Assembly: GCF_042100115.1 (NCBI RefSeq)
Contig: NC_091275.1
Coordinates: 2,728,001-2,792,000 of the forward strand
Direction: 5' to 3'
Length of the DNA: 64,000 bases
From: Alternaria dauci
Lineage: Eukaryota > Ascomycota > Dothideomycetes > Pleosporales > Pleosporaceae
The first letter of the stretch is position 1; each line of letters starts with the position of its first letter. Of the stretch, positions 1-11,154 are shown in pieces. Below the pieces are notes generated by a model. That model had not been told where the DNA came from. It worked only from the letters and a program-made list of their open reading frames with translations, and made no database searches. A program made the translations under genes and the position numbers.

Positions 1-1
1 T

Positions 2-2764
2 CTGAGCCAGGAAGTGAACGACTTCGAGGACCACCAGAAGAAGGACAAGAAGATGTTCCTGGAGCTGCGCCGCCAGCTCAAGGCACAGGACGACAAGATC
101 AAAGACCTGGAATACCGCCTCGAGGCCCGCCGACTTGGTGAGATTGACCTCGCCGACTCAGACGCCAATGATCTGCAAGTGGAATTGGACGAGGCCCGTC
201 AGCAGATTGACGAGCTACGCGCTTCTTCCCTGTACAACGGCGACGACAATGAGCCGGTTGACATGTCTGACGACGACGAAGACGGTCTGGTCATGGTCAA
301 CCCCGAGGAGCTGAACATGTCGCAGGATCTCGACATTGAGCCCACGCCCGTCGGCAGGTACTCGTCTCGCGCGCTGGAAATCTCCAGCCAGATGACTCTT
401 GAATCCTTGCCCACTCTGTCGCAACTCAACCGCGACAGTCTGACCGAGGGCGAGGATGTCATAATGGACAAGATCGAAGACGAGGCTGTCGAGCGTTACG
501 AGCGGGAGCTCAAGCAGATGAGCAAGGCCTTGGGTGAGTCTCAAGGTGCGCTGCGCTTGATCACCATCGAGCTTCAGAACCTACGCTTCATTGAGGCTGG
601 TGCTTCTTCGAGCGAGATTCTGACCGACCTGCGCCATGGTTTCGAGGACCTTCGCGCCGAGATTGAGAAGTTCTTCCCCGGTACCACTGTTGGTCTCACC
701 AACCAACAGCTTCTCCAAAAGGTCCCTGAGCTCTTCAGCGGCCTCTTCTTCGAGCTCAAGCAGCAGCTCACCCAGATCAGTGCCTCTCAAAAGGCCGAAG
801 TGCTTCTTCGACGACAGTATGAGGGCGTTCTGGACCTGCTTGGCGAATCAGACGAGCGCGTGAAGCAGTTGGAGTCGGACGTCTTCACCCTTGACAAGGC
901 AAATGACGACAAGGCGCGCGCCATTCTTGACCTCGAGGAGCGCAACGCTGCCTTGACTGAACTTTCTAACCAACAAGAACGCACTCTCGCCGAGCAAGAC
1001 ACTGACATCGCTACTCTGCAAGACGAGAACCAAGACAAGGACACTTCTCTAGCACGATTACGCGAAGCTCTCGAGAAGTATCGTGTAGACCTTGACAATG
1101 TCACCGCCGCCGCATCCGAATTCGAGACGAACCACCACGAGACGATTGCTCGCATGGAACAGGAATACACCGAGCGCATACAAGGTCTGGAGGAAAACCT
1201 CGATGCTGAGCAGGAGGCTCGCGAAGCCGCCGAGGCTGAAGTACAGCAAAAAGATGCTTACATCGAGGAGTTGGAGGACAGTATCGCGCGCATGGAGACC
1301 GATGTCGACAACATCACCACCGACATGACTACTCTCAGGGAGCGTCTAGTTGCGCAGACGGCCGCCCGCGAGGCTGCAGAGGGCGAGCGTGATGACCAGA
1401 TCGAGCAAGTCTATCAGCACGCCAACACCATCGAGAACCTCAACGAGGCCATCGTTGAACTCAAGGAGCAGCTTGCCAACACCCGAGAGAACCTGGCTTC
1501 TGAGCGTTCTCAACGCGAGAAGACCGAGGCCGATCTTGACGAGGCGAATGACAAGATCGAGGATCTCACCACCCGTCTCCATGATACTGGCCTTCAGGCT
1601 AACGAGCTGCGATCCAAGCTGTTCCAACTCCAACAGGAGAAGGAGACCGCTCTGGCAGAGCTTCAAGAAGATGCCGAGGAGCGTGAGCTTGAACTGAACA
1701 ACCAGCTCGACTCCGAGATTCAGCTTCGTCAGACTAAGGAGAATACCATCATCCAGTTGGAGCAGCAGATCATCGGTCTGGAGGGTGATATCGCGACACT
1801 TGAGAACAATCTGTCGGACATGACAGACGCTCGCGATCAGCTTGAGCAGGATCGTGACGTCCAAGTTGCCAACCTTGCGGCTCAACTCGGTGACCTGAAA
1901 GCCAAGTACGTTGCGCTAGAGAACTCTACCAACTCCACCATCACCTCACTCCAGGCCAACATTACGGACCTCAACAACCAGATCCAGCGGCAACAGGCCG
2001 AGATCAACGATCTCTTCGATCAGGTCACTGAGAAGGAGCGCATCTACCTTGAGGACACGACCGCTCTCAAGGGGAAGATTGATTCTCTTGAGGAGGATCT
2101 CTCTGTCCAGAGGGCGGAGAACGAGGGCTACCGCAAGGAGAACCTGTCCCTTTCAAAGCGTGTTGAGTCCGAGGCTAATGAGCTTCTGAACATTGTCGAC
2201 GCTCACGCCAACGAGGTCGACGCCCTTAATGCTGTCATCAAGACACAAGAGGCCACGATCAAGAACCTCCAGGACACTTCTGCCAAGCGCACCACGGAGT
2301 TTGAGGAGATGATCGAGGAGCGTACAACCGAGCTCACAGAGATGCGTCTGCTAGGTGATGCTCGCCTCGAGACCATCGTACTTTTGGAGGCCCAGATCGA
2401 AGAGATGAAGGAGCGCTTCCGTCTTGCTGAAGAGGACACTCGTGCCACGATCGACGCCCTCACTATCTCGCAACGACAACTCCAGGAGCAGAATGAGCGT
2501 CTTGCTGATGACCTGAAGCGACGCAACCAGGACGCTCTCCAGGCCATCCAAGAAATGAAGCTCAAGCGCATTGAAGTCAAGACCCAAGGCGTGGGCGATC
2601 TCCACCGTGTCGCTAACGGCAAGATCTTCAAGACTAGCGAGAAGGTCAAGATTGGAAAGAAGGGCAAGAAGAAGGTCTCCAGGCGCCAATGGGACTCCGG
2701 CTTCGGCGTTGATGAGAACGTCGAGGACGAGGAGGTCAACGCGGAGGAGCCGCTTGCTGCATAG
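2..2764 (+). CDS. Long coiled-coil protein with basic C-terminal tail (5' end outside window)
   Basis: The frame is open from the first bases of the window, so the start and probably a large N-terminal part lie upstream. The visible 920 or so residues are almost entirely charged heptad-type coiled coil, rich in Glu, Gln, Leu, Asp and Arg. An acidic break at about residues 75-95 contains a run of Asp/Glu. The last 80 residues change character: a basic stretch with GKKGKKK and RRQWDSGFG is followed by an acidic end. No motor, kinase or DNA-binding motif is visible in this part. Such proteins act as structural rods or tethers (spindle pole, nuclear envelope, Golgi or septum), but the sequence does not decide which. 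I do not recognise the family. The stop is TAG at 2762-2764. No intron is needed in the visible part. Confidence 0.85.
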   Translation: MSQEVNDFEDHQKKDKKMFLELRRQLKAQDDKIKDLEYRLEARRLGEIDLADSDANDLQVELDEARQQIDELRASSLYNGDDNEPVDMSDDDEDGLVMVNPEELNMSQDLDIEPTPVGRYSSRALEISSQMTLESLPTLSQLNRDSLTEGEDVIMDKIEDEAVERYERELKQMSKALGESQGALRLITIELQNLRFIEAGASSSEILTDLRHGFEDLRAEIEKFFPGTTVGLTNQQLLQKVPELFSGLFFELKQQLTQISASQKAEVLLRRQYEGVLDLLGESDERVKQLESDVFTLDKANDDKARAILDLEERNAALTELSNQQERTLAEQDTDIATLQDENQDKDTSLARLREALEKYRVDLDNVTAAASEFETNHHETIARMEQEYTERIQGLEENLDAEQEAREAAEAEVQQKDAYIEELEDSIARMETDVDNITTDMTTLRERLVAQTAAREAAEGERDDQIEQVYQHANTIENLNEAIVELKEQLANTRENLASERSQREKTEADLDEANDKIEDLTTRLHDTGLQANELRSKLFQLQQEKETALAELQEDAEERELELNNQLDSEIQLRQTKENTIIQLEQQIIGLEGDIATLENNLSDMTDARDQLEQDRDVQVANLAAQLGDLKAKYVALENSTNSTITSLQANITDLNNQIQRQQAEINDLFDQVTEKERIYLEDTTALKGKIDSLEEDLSVQRAENEGYRKENLSLSKRVESEANELLNIVDAHANEVDALNAVIKTQEATIKNLQDTSAKRTTEFEEMIEERTTELTEMRLLGDARLETIVLLEAQIEEMKERFRLAEEDTRATIDALTISQRQLQEQNERLADDLKRRNQDALQAIQEMKLKRIEVKTQGVGDLHRVANGKIFKTSEKVKIGKKGKKKVSRRQWDSGFGVDENVEDEEVNAEEPLAA

Positions 2765-3551
2765 AATGCAGTAGATGACGATTGCAAGTCGGCGTGACGA
2801 CTTGCAGGTTTCGATTATATTTGGGTCCTATATTGTTGCTGTCACTGCAGAGCAGTATTCTTGTCTTTTCTTCTCTCTCACATTTTTGGACACATTACTC
2901 TGGGCAACAGATTGTTTCGTTTGTCATGATAACACTGGGCACTGGCATTTGCTATCTTACGACTCGACAACTTGGCTTCATCGCTTCGTTTGTTAGGATA
3001 AATGGTGGTAACGATATCGCAGTGTATTGCATAGCGCACGGTGTCTGGGTTCCAGTTACGGTCACGGGGAAAAGAAGTAGTGTAATGACTCTTGTTCTAT
3101 CATGTACAGCTTCTCCTTTTTATCATCAATCAATCAAGCAATCAATCACAACAACAAGATCAGACCTTACTGCTCTCCGTTCGCGTAACTGCATCCGTGG
3201 AAGAACTTTGCACGAGCCGGTCATCTCCCAGCATGCTGGATGAAACATTTTAGAGCGTTGCGTGGCCCCCAACGATGAACGCTGGACGGGAACCGTCAAC
3301 ATGGGTCTTCCCGTCGTGATCTCGTATCCCTGAAACGGATCTGCAACAACGCGTTACGTTGCCCATCAATCGGTCCGCACACCCCCCACCCAGCAATTGG
3401 GGAAGTTGTTAAAACTTGCCCCAGGACAACGGGCAAACCCAAATCGTTTCCAACTCTCCTTTTTTTTTCTTCACTCTATCACCGCCCAGTTCCACCGTAT
3501 TTACGCTAGCAAATCTCTCTCCCTTCTCATTAACCAACACAGCCAAATACA
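2765..3551. other. Intergenic region with pyrimidine-tract promoter
   Basis: No convincing gene. A short direct-repeat run of atca units lies near 3123-3149. A long pyrimidine tract at about 3453-3480 is followed by a CA-rich leader reaching the ATG at 3552, typical of filamentous fungal promoters. Confidence 0.5.
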
Positions 3552-3905
3552 ATGGGTAGCTCCAGCCTCAGTCCATCCTCGCCCCGCGACGACGAAACCG
3601 TGCTGTTCCTCTTCATCGCCTTCGCCATTCTCATCGTCCTCTTACTATTGCTGGTGTTGATATCGTGCCAGACGTGGATGTTGTGGAAGATGGCCAAGGC
3701 GGTTGTTGAGCAGGATACCCAGATTGCACAGCGAGGGCGAAGGGGGTACGGATATGGGAGTAATGATGCAAGTAAGAGAAGGAGTGTTAGGGCTAGTGTT
3801 TATACAGATGGGGAGGAAGAAAGGAAGCTGATGAGTGGAGGGAATGGGAATGGAACAGAAGGGAAGAGGAGGACGGGGGTTTGGAACGTGGGAGGCTGGG
3901 TTTGA
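3552..3905 (+). CDS. Small single-pass membrane protein, 117 aa
   Basis: Single-exon ORF with a good start context (aaataca ATG G) after a fungal-style pyrimidine tract. A short polar N-terminus (about 15 residues, Ser/Pro-rich, ending in DDE) is followed by one very hydrophobic segment at residues 17-39. A juxtamembrane region with Trp and Lys and a basic, Gly-rich, probably disordered tail come next. The topology looks like a tail facing the cytosol, because positive charge is concentrated after the membrane segment. There is no recognisable domain and no signal-peptide cleavage site. It lies just downstream of the coiled-coil gene on the same strand and converges with the WD40 gene, 152 bp away. 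The function is unknown. It could be a lineage-restricted membrane protein. The hydrophobic segment and start context make chance unlikely. Confidence 0.6.
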   Translation: MGSSSLSPSSPRDDETVLFLFIAFAILIVLLLLLVLISCQTWMLWKMAKAVVEQDTQIAQRGRRGYGYGSNDASKRRSVRASVYTDGEEERKLMSGGNGNGTEGKRRTGVWNVGGWV

Positions 3906-4057
3906 AGGGGACGGGTTGTTCACTTTAGAGTAAGAGGGGGGCTAGAAAAGTTGTAGGGACGATAACATTGATTTGGTATACTACAAGGAAGCCGAAGTAG
4001 AACCAAGGATAGACAAGAGGAGGAGAACGCTACGAAGCAACACGCCCGCCTTTCACC

Positions 4058-6968
4058 TCACACCACCAGCTTCGCCTTTGATTTCAACAAGATATGCTTC
4101 AACAACCGACACTCCTCTCTCAAGGCCGCGACTTCCTGTCTCAACGCCCTTTGGTCCTCAAACAAACATTTCATCTCCTCCGCCACGGATTTGGCCTCTC
4201 TATTCACACTGACCGACCCTATTTCCTCCGACTTCTCCACAGACGGCCCGTCGACAGCGTGTAAACGATCATAAAACTCACCTTGTGGAACTAGTGGATA
4301 CAAAGTACTCGGCGAGGTATCGGACAGTGTGGTACCCAAGGCATGAATACTGAGTTGATGACGTTGTGGTAGTGGTGGAGTGGGTGCGTTGAAAGAAGAT
4401 ACTGATTGATCGGTATTTTCGGCAAGGCCAGCATCGACAAGATTTGCATCTCTGACCACGCCAGAGATGGAGCGGGAGTACACGCTGCTTGGTGAATTCG
4501 CTCGCATATCGAGCGAGCTCCGTGTAGGCTGTTGCAGTGGATTTGGTGTCAAGTTGCGATGGCTGTAGTTTTGGAAAACACCACCTTTAGCTAGGAGACC
4601 AGATGCGTGATAGTAGGGGCTTTCGAGCGAAGATGAAGAGTCTGCCGTTGTGGAGGCGACCAATGCGTGGTTTGGGGGGGCTTTTGGCCTGGGAACCATA
4701 TTGCTTGGGCCCGCAACGTCGCTTACACTTTCATCGGCAACCGGATCTCTTCCGATGTCTGGCGTTGAGCATGAGCATGCACTATTGAGTGATGCTGTCT
4801 CAGAGTCGATTCTTCTAAGAGCAGACTTCAAGATTGAAGGCGGAGGTCTATCCGGGAGAGCAGAACCCAGATCCAATTGAAGCTTTTGTGTCTCTCTCGA
4901 TAGAGGCCTCTCAAACATCTGAGCGGTGGGACGGGAGTACATACTACTCGAGCTATCCAAAGGCGACAATAGTTCTGGATCGACTATAGTAACGTGTCGC
5001 TGAACCTTTGGCACGATCGGCGAACCGCGCGACGCTTCCACCACAGTCTCTCGATGTTCAACAGACCTCTTCTTCATCGTGCCGGAGGTTTGACGAGAGT
5101 TGAGACTACTAGGTGTGTCGAATGCAATGGGGGAGGTCTGTGGGAAAGACACTGGACGGATTTTCGTTAAAGTCGAGGAAGTCAATGCTGATTCTGGGCT
5201 TGGATGACGCTGTGGCGCTTTTGTTTTGCGTCTTCGTGTGGAAGGAGGTGTAAACCATTCTTGGTCCGAAAATTCCGAATCATCAGACGAACTGAGCGAT
5301 TCCTGAGAAGCAGGAAAAAGCTGTGCCTGTGACGGGACTGGTACGACTGGCATCTGATGTATTCGGGGCCATCTCCGACTTTCTCGAACCGGAGGATCGG
5401 GTTTGGGTAAAGAGTTTGTGGCACCAACGTAGGGCGGATCATACGGCGAAGGCTCCGGAGGCGACTGGAATGTCTCCGTGGAGATGCGCGGTCGTACTGA
5501 TGATGTTGTCTTCATGGGTCTGTTGCGTACTCTCTCAAAGCGGAGAGGCGAACCGTTCAACACATCCGAGGTTCTGCGACTGGAAACTCTTGACTTGTAC
5601 TCCCTGGACTCGTCGGAAAACAGATCTGGCCGCGGCCCAACAGATACTGGCTTTCTTGTCAAAGCTGACTTGTGGGATGATCTAACCTTCTTGACAGTGC
5701 CCGTCTCCTCTTCAGAAGAAGTGGACCCCTCTGCATCCACAACATCGACGACCGAACGAAGCTTGGGGGACAGCGGTGATGCGCAAGTCGGAAGGACCGA
5801 TGGCGCGTTCATATCGCCGACCCACTCAACAGCCGTGACAGACGCTCCCACAGTGATCTCATGTATCAGTAGGCCCAGTACGTTGAAAATAAGGACTTTT
5901 CCAGCCTGTGTACCAATTGCAATCAATGTCTCAAAGCCGTCGTAGACATCTCCGACATCTTCTGCTGCGTCGCCTCCCAACAGAACCACCTCATCTACTC
6001 GTCCTCTTGAGCGTATTGGGCCTTTCGCAGATACCGACATGCAAGAAGCGGGATAAGAGACATGCTATGTCCGGAGTACTTTCACTCCTCCTTCAAAGTC
6101 GACAAGTCGACACTTTGCATCATGCCTAATGCTAACAACCCGCGACTTGTAGCCCGGTATGAACTCCGCTGCAAGTACACCGCCCATGGCCGGCTTATGG
6201 AGTTTCTTGATGACACATATTCTGACAGGCTGTAATTGGAAGAATGGAGATTGATTTGTGTGCGACTCTGCGGACCTCTTTCGAAGTGAAGGCAAGAAGA
6301 GACGATACATCACTAGCAGTCCGTCCTGAAACCCGATCACAAAGTTGGTATACGATGGTTTCGCGGGACCGTCCAACTGTTGGAATGCAGCACAGGTAGC
6401 GGGATAGCGGGCGTCTGTTGGTCGAAAGTCCACCGGCGCGCTGTGTCCCCATCCCTGGTCTTGAAGGTATATAGTCGGTGGGTTTGGTGATGCTGAGAGA
6501 AGTACAGTGCCATTACTGGAGATCGCGATCACGTTCGGTGGAGATGGATGTGATGGTAAGGAAGGCAGAAGCTTGTCATCTGGTATGGAGTACGCTTGGA
6601 CTGAATTGTTTAACGTCGTTGTGAAATACAGTGTGCGTGAGTCAGGTGAGAAGAGAAGAAGACGTGGCTCGCCCTGTGCTTTCGTCAGTTTGTAGACCAC
6701 ATTGTCGCTCGAGAAGATGTCATACATCACCACTCTTCAACTTGTACTTCCTGTCCTTGTTTCGCATAGCATCGTGCAATATCACAACCTGACCGTCTGC
6801 TACAGCGAAGAGGCTGCTGTTGTCTTTTGAGGCACAAGCGTTGACTATGCCGTCAGCGGTCTCGCACTCAAACAGCGTCTCGCGGGCAAGCTGCGTCCTC
6901 AAATGAATCGTGTTCGGAGTCGCAACGAACAAGCTCTGTCCAAACGGTAAGCGTTGTGGATCTGCCAT
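4058..6968 (-). CDS. WD40-repeat protein with C-terminal coiled coil, interrupted by one in-frame TAG; possibly NEDD1/GCP-WD-like
   Basis: Exon 1 runs 6968-6726 (start MADPQRLPFG) and a clean 52-bp intron 6725-6674 (GTATGA...CTGAC...CAG) joins it in phase 0 to 6673. From 6673 to the stop at 4058 one frame stays open apart from a single TAG at 6067-6065. The first 280 or so residues show WD40-type blades, with motifs such as LLLFSPDSRTLYF, NVIAISSNGTVLL and FVIGFQDGLLVMY. After the TAG a further blade (ETLIAIGTQAGKVLIFNV) continues, then about 500 Ser/Pro-rich disordered residues. A short C-terminal coiled coil follows (DQRALRQEVAALREECRLL). WD40 plus a C-terminal helix is the layout of NEDD1/GCP-WD, the gamma-tubulin ring targeting factor. 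That assignment is inference. I found no good GT-AG intron that removes the TAG, so the gene may be nonsense-mutated, read through, or have an unusual intron. Confidence 0.6.
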
Positions 6969-7244
6969 TGCTCGAAATAGAATAGTGATGAATTTAGGGG
7001 TGTCGTTGCGATAAGTGACAAGAGAACAACATCGAGATCGTGCGATATCATGATCGAATGCGCTACGGCAGTTGCCACAAGCCGGCACGTGGAGTTCCAG
7101 GGTAGGCACGACGGGAATCAACCTTCATACGAGTACTCTACTGTCATCCGGACTATTTGCTTCTCCCTAGCTGTAATAAGCACCCTCTAAACAAAGAAAC
7201 AAAGTCTACGCAGCTAGCAGCCCGTATCGGATCACAAGTCCAAT

Positions 7245-8710
7245 CTACTTCAGCTTAGCGTACTGCTTGCCCCATTTCTCTGCAATCTCCTCCTCTGAGA
7301 ACTTTCTTGTCTTGCGTTTTAGCATCTCGACTTTCTCATCGAGCGTAAGCTGCATCTGGTCACCCATAGGTACGAGACATTTAGCAATGTGCTCATAGTT
7401 CTTCATCAGCAGGTTGACTGTAAGAAAGAAGTAGTCTATGTTGTAGAAAACGATTGCATGCTCGTCAGAATACTGCTTCTTCTGTGAAAGGAACGCAACT
7501 GGGTGCTCTCGCCAGTGGCGGAGGGGGTTGAGGTGGTGAGAAGTGTGATAGCCATCATTGTAGCAGTGGCGGTTGCTCTGTTGTGATGTTAGTGGGGTGC
7601 CCGGAAACTAATCGATTAAGGATGGATGACGGCTTACGGGTACGTCGATGAGTGTGATGCTTGACCTGAAGTCGGAGTCCGGCTCGACCTCGTCGACGAA
7701 AGCGTGCTGGCCCCAGTTTCCCGTCATCAAAGCCAGGCGCATGAAAGCCAGAGGAATCAAGAACACGAACGCTGTTGCACGAGCGTCTACAAAGTTGTAC
7801 ATCATGTACAGGAAGATGTAGTTTCCAACTTCACAGCCACCCGCTTGGAGCGCGAGATTAGGCTTGCGGTTGCGCAAGAAGTATGCGGGCAAATCGAGCC
7901 AGATCAGAAAGTAGAACCGGCCAACATATTGGGCAAAGTCCCACAAACTGTCCCGCTGGTATCGGATCGTAGAAGAGAGGTCGTTAGGTCCGTTGCCTTC
8001 AACATGGTGGTGCTTGACGTGATGGTAGTAATAGGAGTTCCAGGTGTGGCCCATCATTGGATCGAGAATGTATGGGAATAACCGGTCGACGAGGGCATAG
8101 TTCTTGTTAAGAACACCGCGCATATGAATATGCTGATGCTTCAGGAGCGTATATGGTCCCATGTAGTAACCTTGCATTACGCAATGGAGCACAGCGTGCC
8201 ACCAGTGGAAGTTCATGTACAGGTAGATCGCTGATGGGATGCTGGTGCAAAAGTAAAGCAGCAAATGCGTAACCATGATAACATCGGTCTCGACTCGTAC
8301 AATCTGCTTTGCCCATCGAATGTAGGGATCGATGATCCATTTACGAAGAAGAGGATTCTTGATGTCCGCATCATCGACAGAACTGAACACAGTAGTCTCG
8401 AAACTATCAGACTTGGGGTCGTTCAGCTTCTTGAGATATGCGATTGCTTGCTGCTCTTGGTCTTGGAGATCTGTGGAAGTTTAGTCATATGAATCAGCCA
8501 CGGTGTCTAAAAAGAGGATCACTAACCCTCTGGTGATGGTGTCACGATCTCGGAATGCTTGACACCAGAGTCATCTGAATCTTCTGCTGCATCTGCCGTT
8601 GATTTTGCAGGCTTGGTCTCATACAGCTCATACTCCTTTTTTAGGATGTCGAGAACAATCCGGTCCGGACCAGTTAGCTCTTTATCGAGAGGGAAAGCCA
8701 ATTTGCCCAT
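7245..8710 (-). CDS. Membrane fatty-acid desaturase-like protein, 449 aa
   Basis: Three exons (8710-8527, 8470-7638, 7577-7245) join with consensus splice sites and give 449 residues. All three histidine boxes of the membrane desaturase superfamily are present: HQHIH at residues 173-177, HHVKHH at 211-216 and HTSHH at 350-354. They should bind the di-iron centre that inserts a double bond or hydroxyl into an acyl chain. Hydrophobic segments lie near residues 125-145, 150-170, 230-255 and 295-315. The N-terminal 90 residues are charged and lack a cytochrome b5 domain, so electrons must come from a separate b5 or another donor. It is not the standard delta-9 (Ole1) or delta-12 type. The substrate (acyl lipid, sphingolipid or a secondary metabolite) cannot be told from sequence. 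It is likely an ER membrane protein. Confidence 0.8.
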
Positions 8711-9296
8711 GTTGCCGGCGACCTGTTAGGATCGTTGTTGGGTTGTGCCGTGATGGCGTGACGGTTGCGATAGCAAGGACAAGTGCCCGCTGAAGCGATT
8801 TGCAACAAGCGCCTTCTACTGATGAACAAGTAGAAAACGAATCAATGAATGTGAAGAGTCTGACGGACGTCAATAGCAGAAGCGCATGATGGCGTTGGAG
8901 CGAGCTAGGTATGAGGCTGTCGCTGTGAAGCCAAGCAAGTGGAAGCGGTGACAAAACCGTTTAGCGCGCCCCTGGCGACCCACACAGGTGGCGAAGGATG
9001 ACTGAACGCGTATGTACCATTTCACATGGCCAGTGGACTACCTAAGAATACTGGACACGATGGATCGATCATTACTTGACGCAGTAGCAAAGGTATGACC
9101 AGTCTGATAGATTGTTGATATGGCAGCGTATCACATGCAAAAGAGCAGTCGCAGCCTTTATGTGGCGAATTCAGGGTCCTCGACTACCCCGCATCCGCCC
9201 AAGCGCCCTCACAGAATTCAGTGGGGTGGACATCGATCTTTCAACACTATATCGAAAGCTGCAGGTAAAGAAGACACTTCGTCTGCACATTACCGC
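8711..9296. other. Intergenic region upstream of the desaturase gene
   Basis: The region holds the promoter of the desaturase-like gene and the 3' flank of the peptidase gene. No coding or repeat feature could be supported. Confidence 0.4.
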
Positions 9297-11154
9297 CTAA
9301 TGTTCCTTCTCCGCCCAGAACTGCAAGAACCTACTCACAGTCCTCTCTTCCCAATAATGCGCCTCCCTGATATAATCCGGCTCAGCGCTAACGTTCTTGA
9401 TACCATAGCTGTCCCAATGATGTCCGGCTCCCGCAATTAGGTAGCTCGGGTACTTATCGCCACTGATCCTGGGCTGAGGAGCCAGATTCGAATGGTAGCA
9501 TAGATCAAGCCAGACATCGGTATTGCCATCGATCAGAGCGAGATTCTCAGCATGGACGTCCCAACCCCCGTACTTGTTGTAGTAGTGCAACTGGGGTGTT
9601 GCAGGAATGCTATTGTGCTTGCCAGGTGGGAAGGCCCAGGTACACCACTGCTGGGTGTAGTCGACTTGGAGGACGCGTGAGATGAGTGACGGGCCGTTCG
9701 TGGGCGCGACTTGGTAACCGCCAGACTCTATGCAGGTTGAGTAGAGGTATGAGCGCGCTGCACCGTTTGTGGGATCGGCGTAGTATGTCTCATTTTGCGT
9801 GCCGAAGCATCCCTCGTCGGTGCTATCAATCCGTCCACTCTCGCAGTTCGGGATGAGCGTCTTTTTCACGTAATCGGCGTAACCACCTAATCCAGTCCAA
9901 GCCTCGCCCTGAGAGTATTTGGCAAGCGCCATGTCGACGTTGCTGATATTTGCTGATGGGCTGACGTTCGTCACGTTAGAGCAGAAGTTGAAGAAATCTT
10001 CCGAACCGTAGCGGTCAGACCAGTCTGCAGGAGGGTAAGTATGTGTCTGGCAACCAATTTGTACAGCAAAACAACTTACTGAGCTCTTGCCAAGTGTTGG
10101 TGGGATAATTCATGGGCCCACCAATCGGAAAAGCAATAGTCATAGCAAAGTCTCTCAGATCTTGCAATGCGCCCAGGCCGAAGATCTCCTTCAATTGCTG
10201 GATGCCTTCTTTATTTCCACTCCAGATGAGTTCATCAATCTTGTCAACGATGTCGACAATCCTGGATACGCAATCTGCAGGACCGAACTTGATGATGGGA
10301 TTGTACCATTGAGGGTATTCGAATAAAGCCTGGGTAGTCGCACTGCTACCAATGCCTCCAGCAAAGATATCGTTGTAAGTCTTCATGGTGAATGCAGTAT
10401 GAGCACCAGCAAGAGAACCGCCATACATAATCCAAGGTGTGTCAGCACTATTCAGACTAGCGTTGACACCTGGGAAGGTAGCATGCTGCCTAAAGTAGGC
10501 ATTGTCGGCAATGGCTGTTCAAAGTTAGCTCGTTGGCATCATGGCTTGAACTTAATCACTAACTCTGCTCAGTAGTCAAGAACCTCAGTTCATCCGTCGT
10601 ACTAGAATTGTACGGGTAGCTTTCGCCATAGTATCGATTCTCAAGAATGACACCAAGACCATTGAATTTTTCCATGAGAATCTGGATAACTAAAAGACCG
10701 ATAAGTCGTTTGTGCAAACATTTCAAGTAGGTTTGCTGTATCCACTTACTCCCAGTCTGCAAGTTGGAGAAACGCGACTCTCCGCTCGTCTCTCCACCAA
10801 TGTAGAGAAACACTGGTCCGCCAGACTTGTAGTAAGACGAGTCGAAAACTGGTTCAAGAACTTAGTGTATACTGCGTATGCATGGAGTAGATTTGTACTT
10901 ACAGTACCGCTGCTTGAAGGTGGCATTGGTGTGAGGAAGATAGCGATCGCTATCCTGAAAATGATCAATCTGGCATAACGGTCAGCTAAAGCACGATAGT
11001 GAAAGTTACATCAACGAACCGGTTGATCGATCGTATGCGCCGCATAAGCTGGCGCATCAGCAGCCTGTCTCTTGCGCTGCCATGAAGCCGAGCTCGGCGC
11101 CGGAGTCGCGGACGCCAAAGCCACAAAACTGTAAACCAATGTTAGAACTCTCAT
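9297..11154 (-). CDS. Secreted serine peptidase, family S28 (Pro-X carboxypeptidase / dipeptidyl peptidase type), 529 aa
   Basis: Six exons (11154-11020, 10969-10903, 10848-10750, 10689-10564, 10514-10080, 10024-9297) join in frame to 529 residues. The N-terminus is a clear signal peptide (MRVLTLVYSFVALASA). The dibasic KR at residues 28-29 would suit Kex2-type processing. The mature part opens with the family motif DQPIDHFQ and continues with FLYIGGE, ENRYYGES and the nucleophile elbow YGGSLAG (Ser176). The likely acid is Asp457 in GNTDVW and the likely histidine lies in GAGHHWD (489-490). Several NxS/T sites fit a secreted glycoprotein. S28 enzymes remove residues or dipeptides next to proline, so a role in extracellular or vacuolar protein breakdown is expected. 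Exact specificity is not readable. A palindromic TATA element lies about 165 bp upstream of the start. Confidence 0.9.

Noticed and set aside
2782..3243. 153-codon ORF after the coiled-coil gene
   Set aside because: It starts at a non-ATG codon within the likely 3' UTR, has no domain and random composition.
6010..6090. Intron from GTGAAAG to CGAAAG to explain the TAG in the WD40 gene
   Set aside because: It has the best-looking branch and acceptor pair, but it joins codons in the wrong phase and leads to a stop within about ten codons. I therefore did not use it to rescue the gene.
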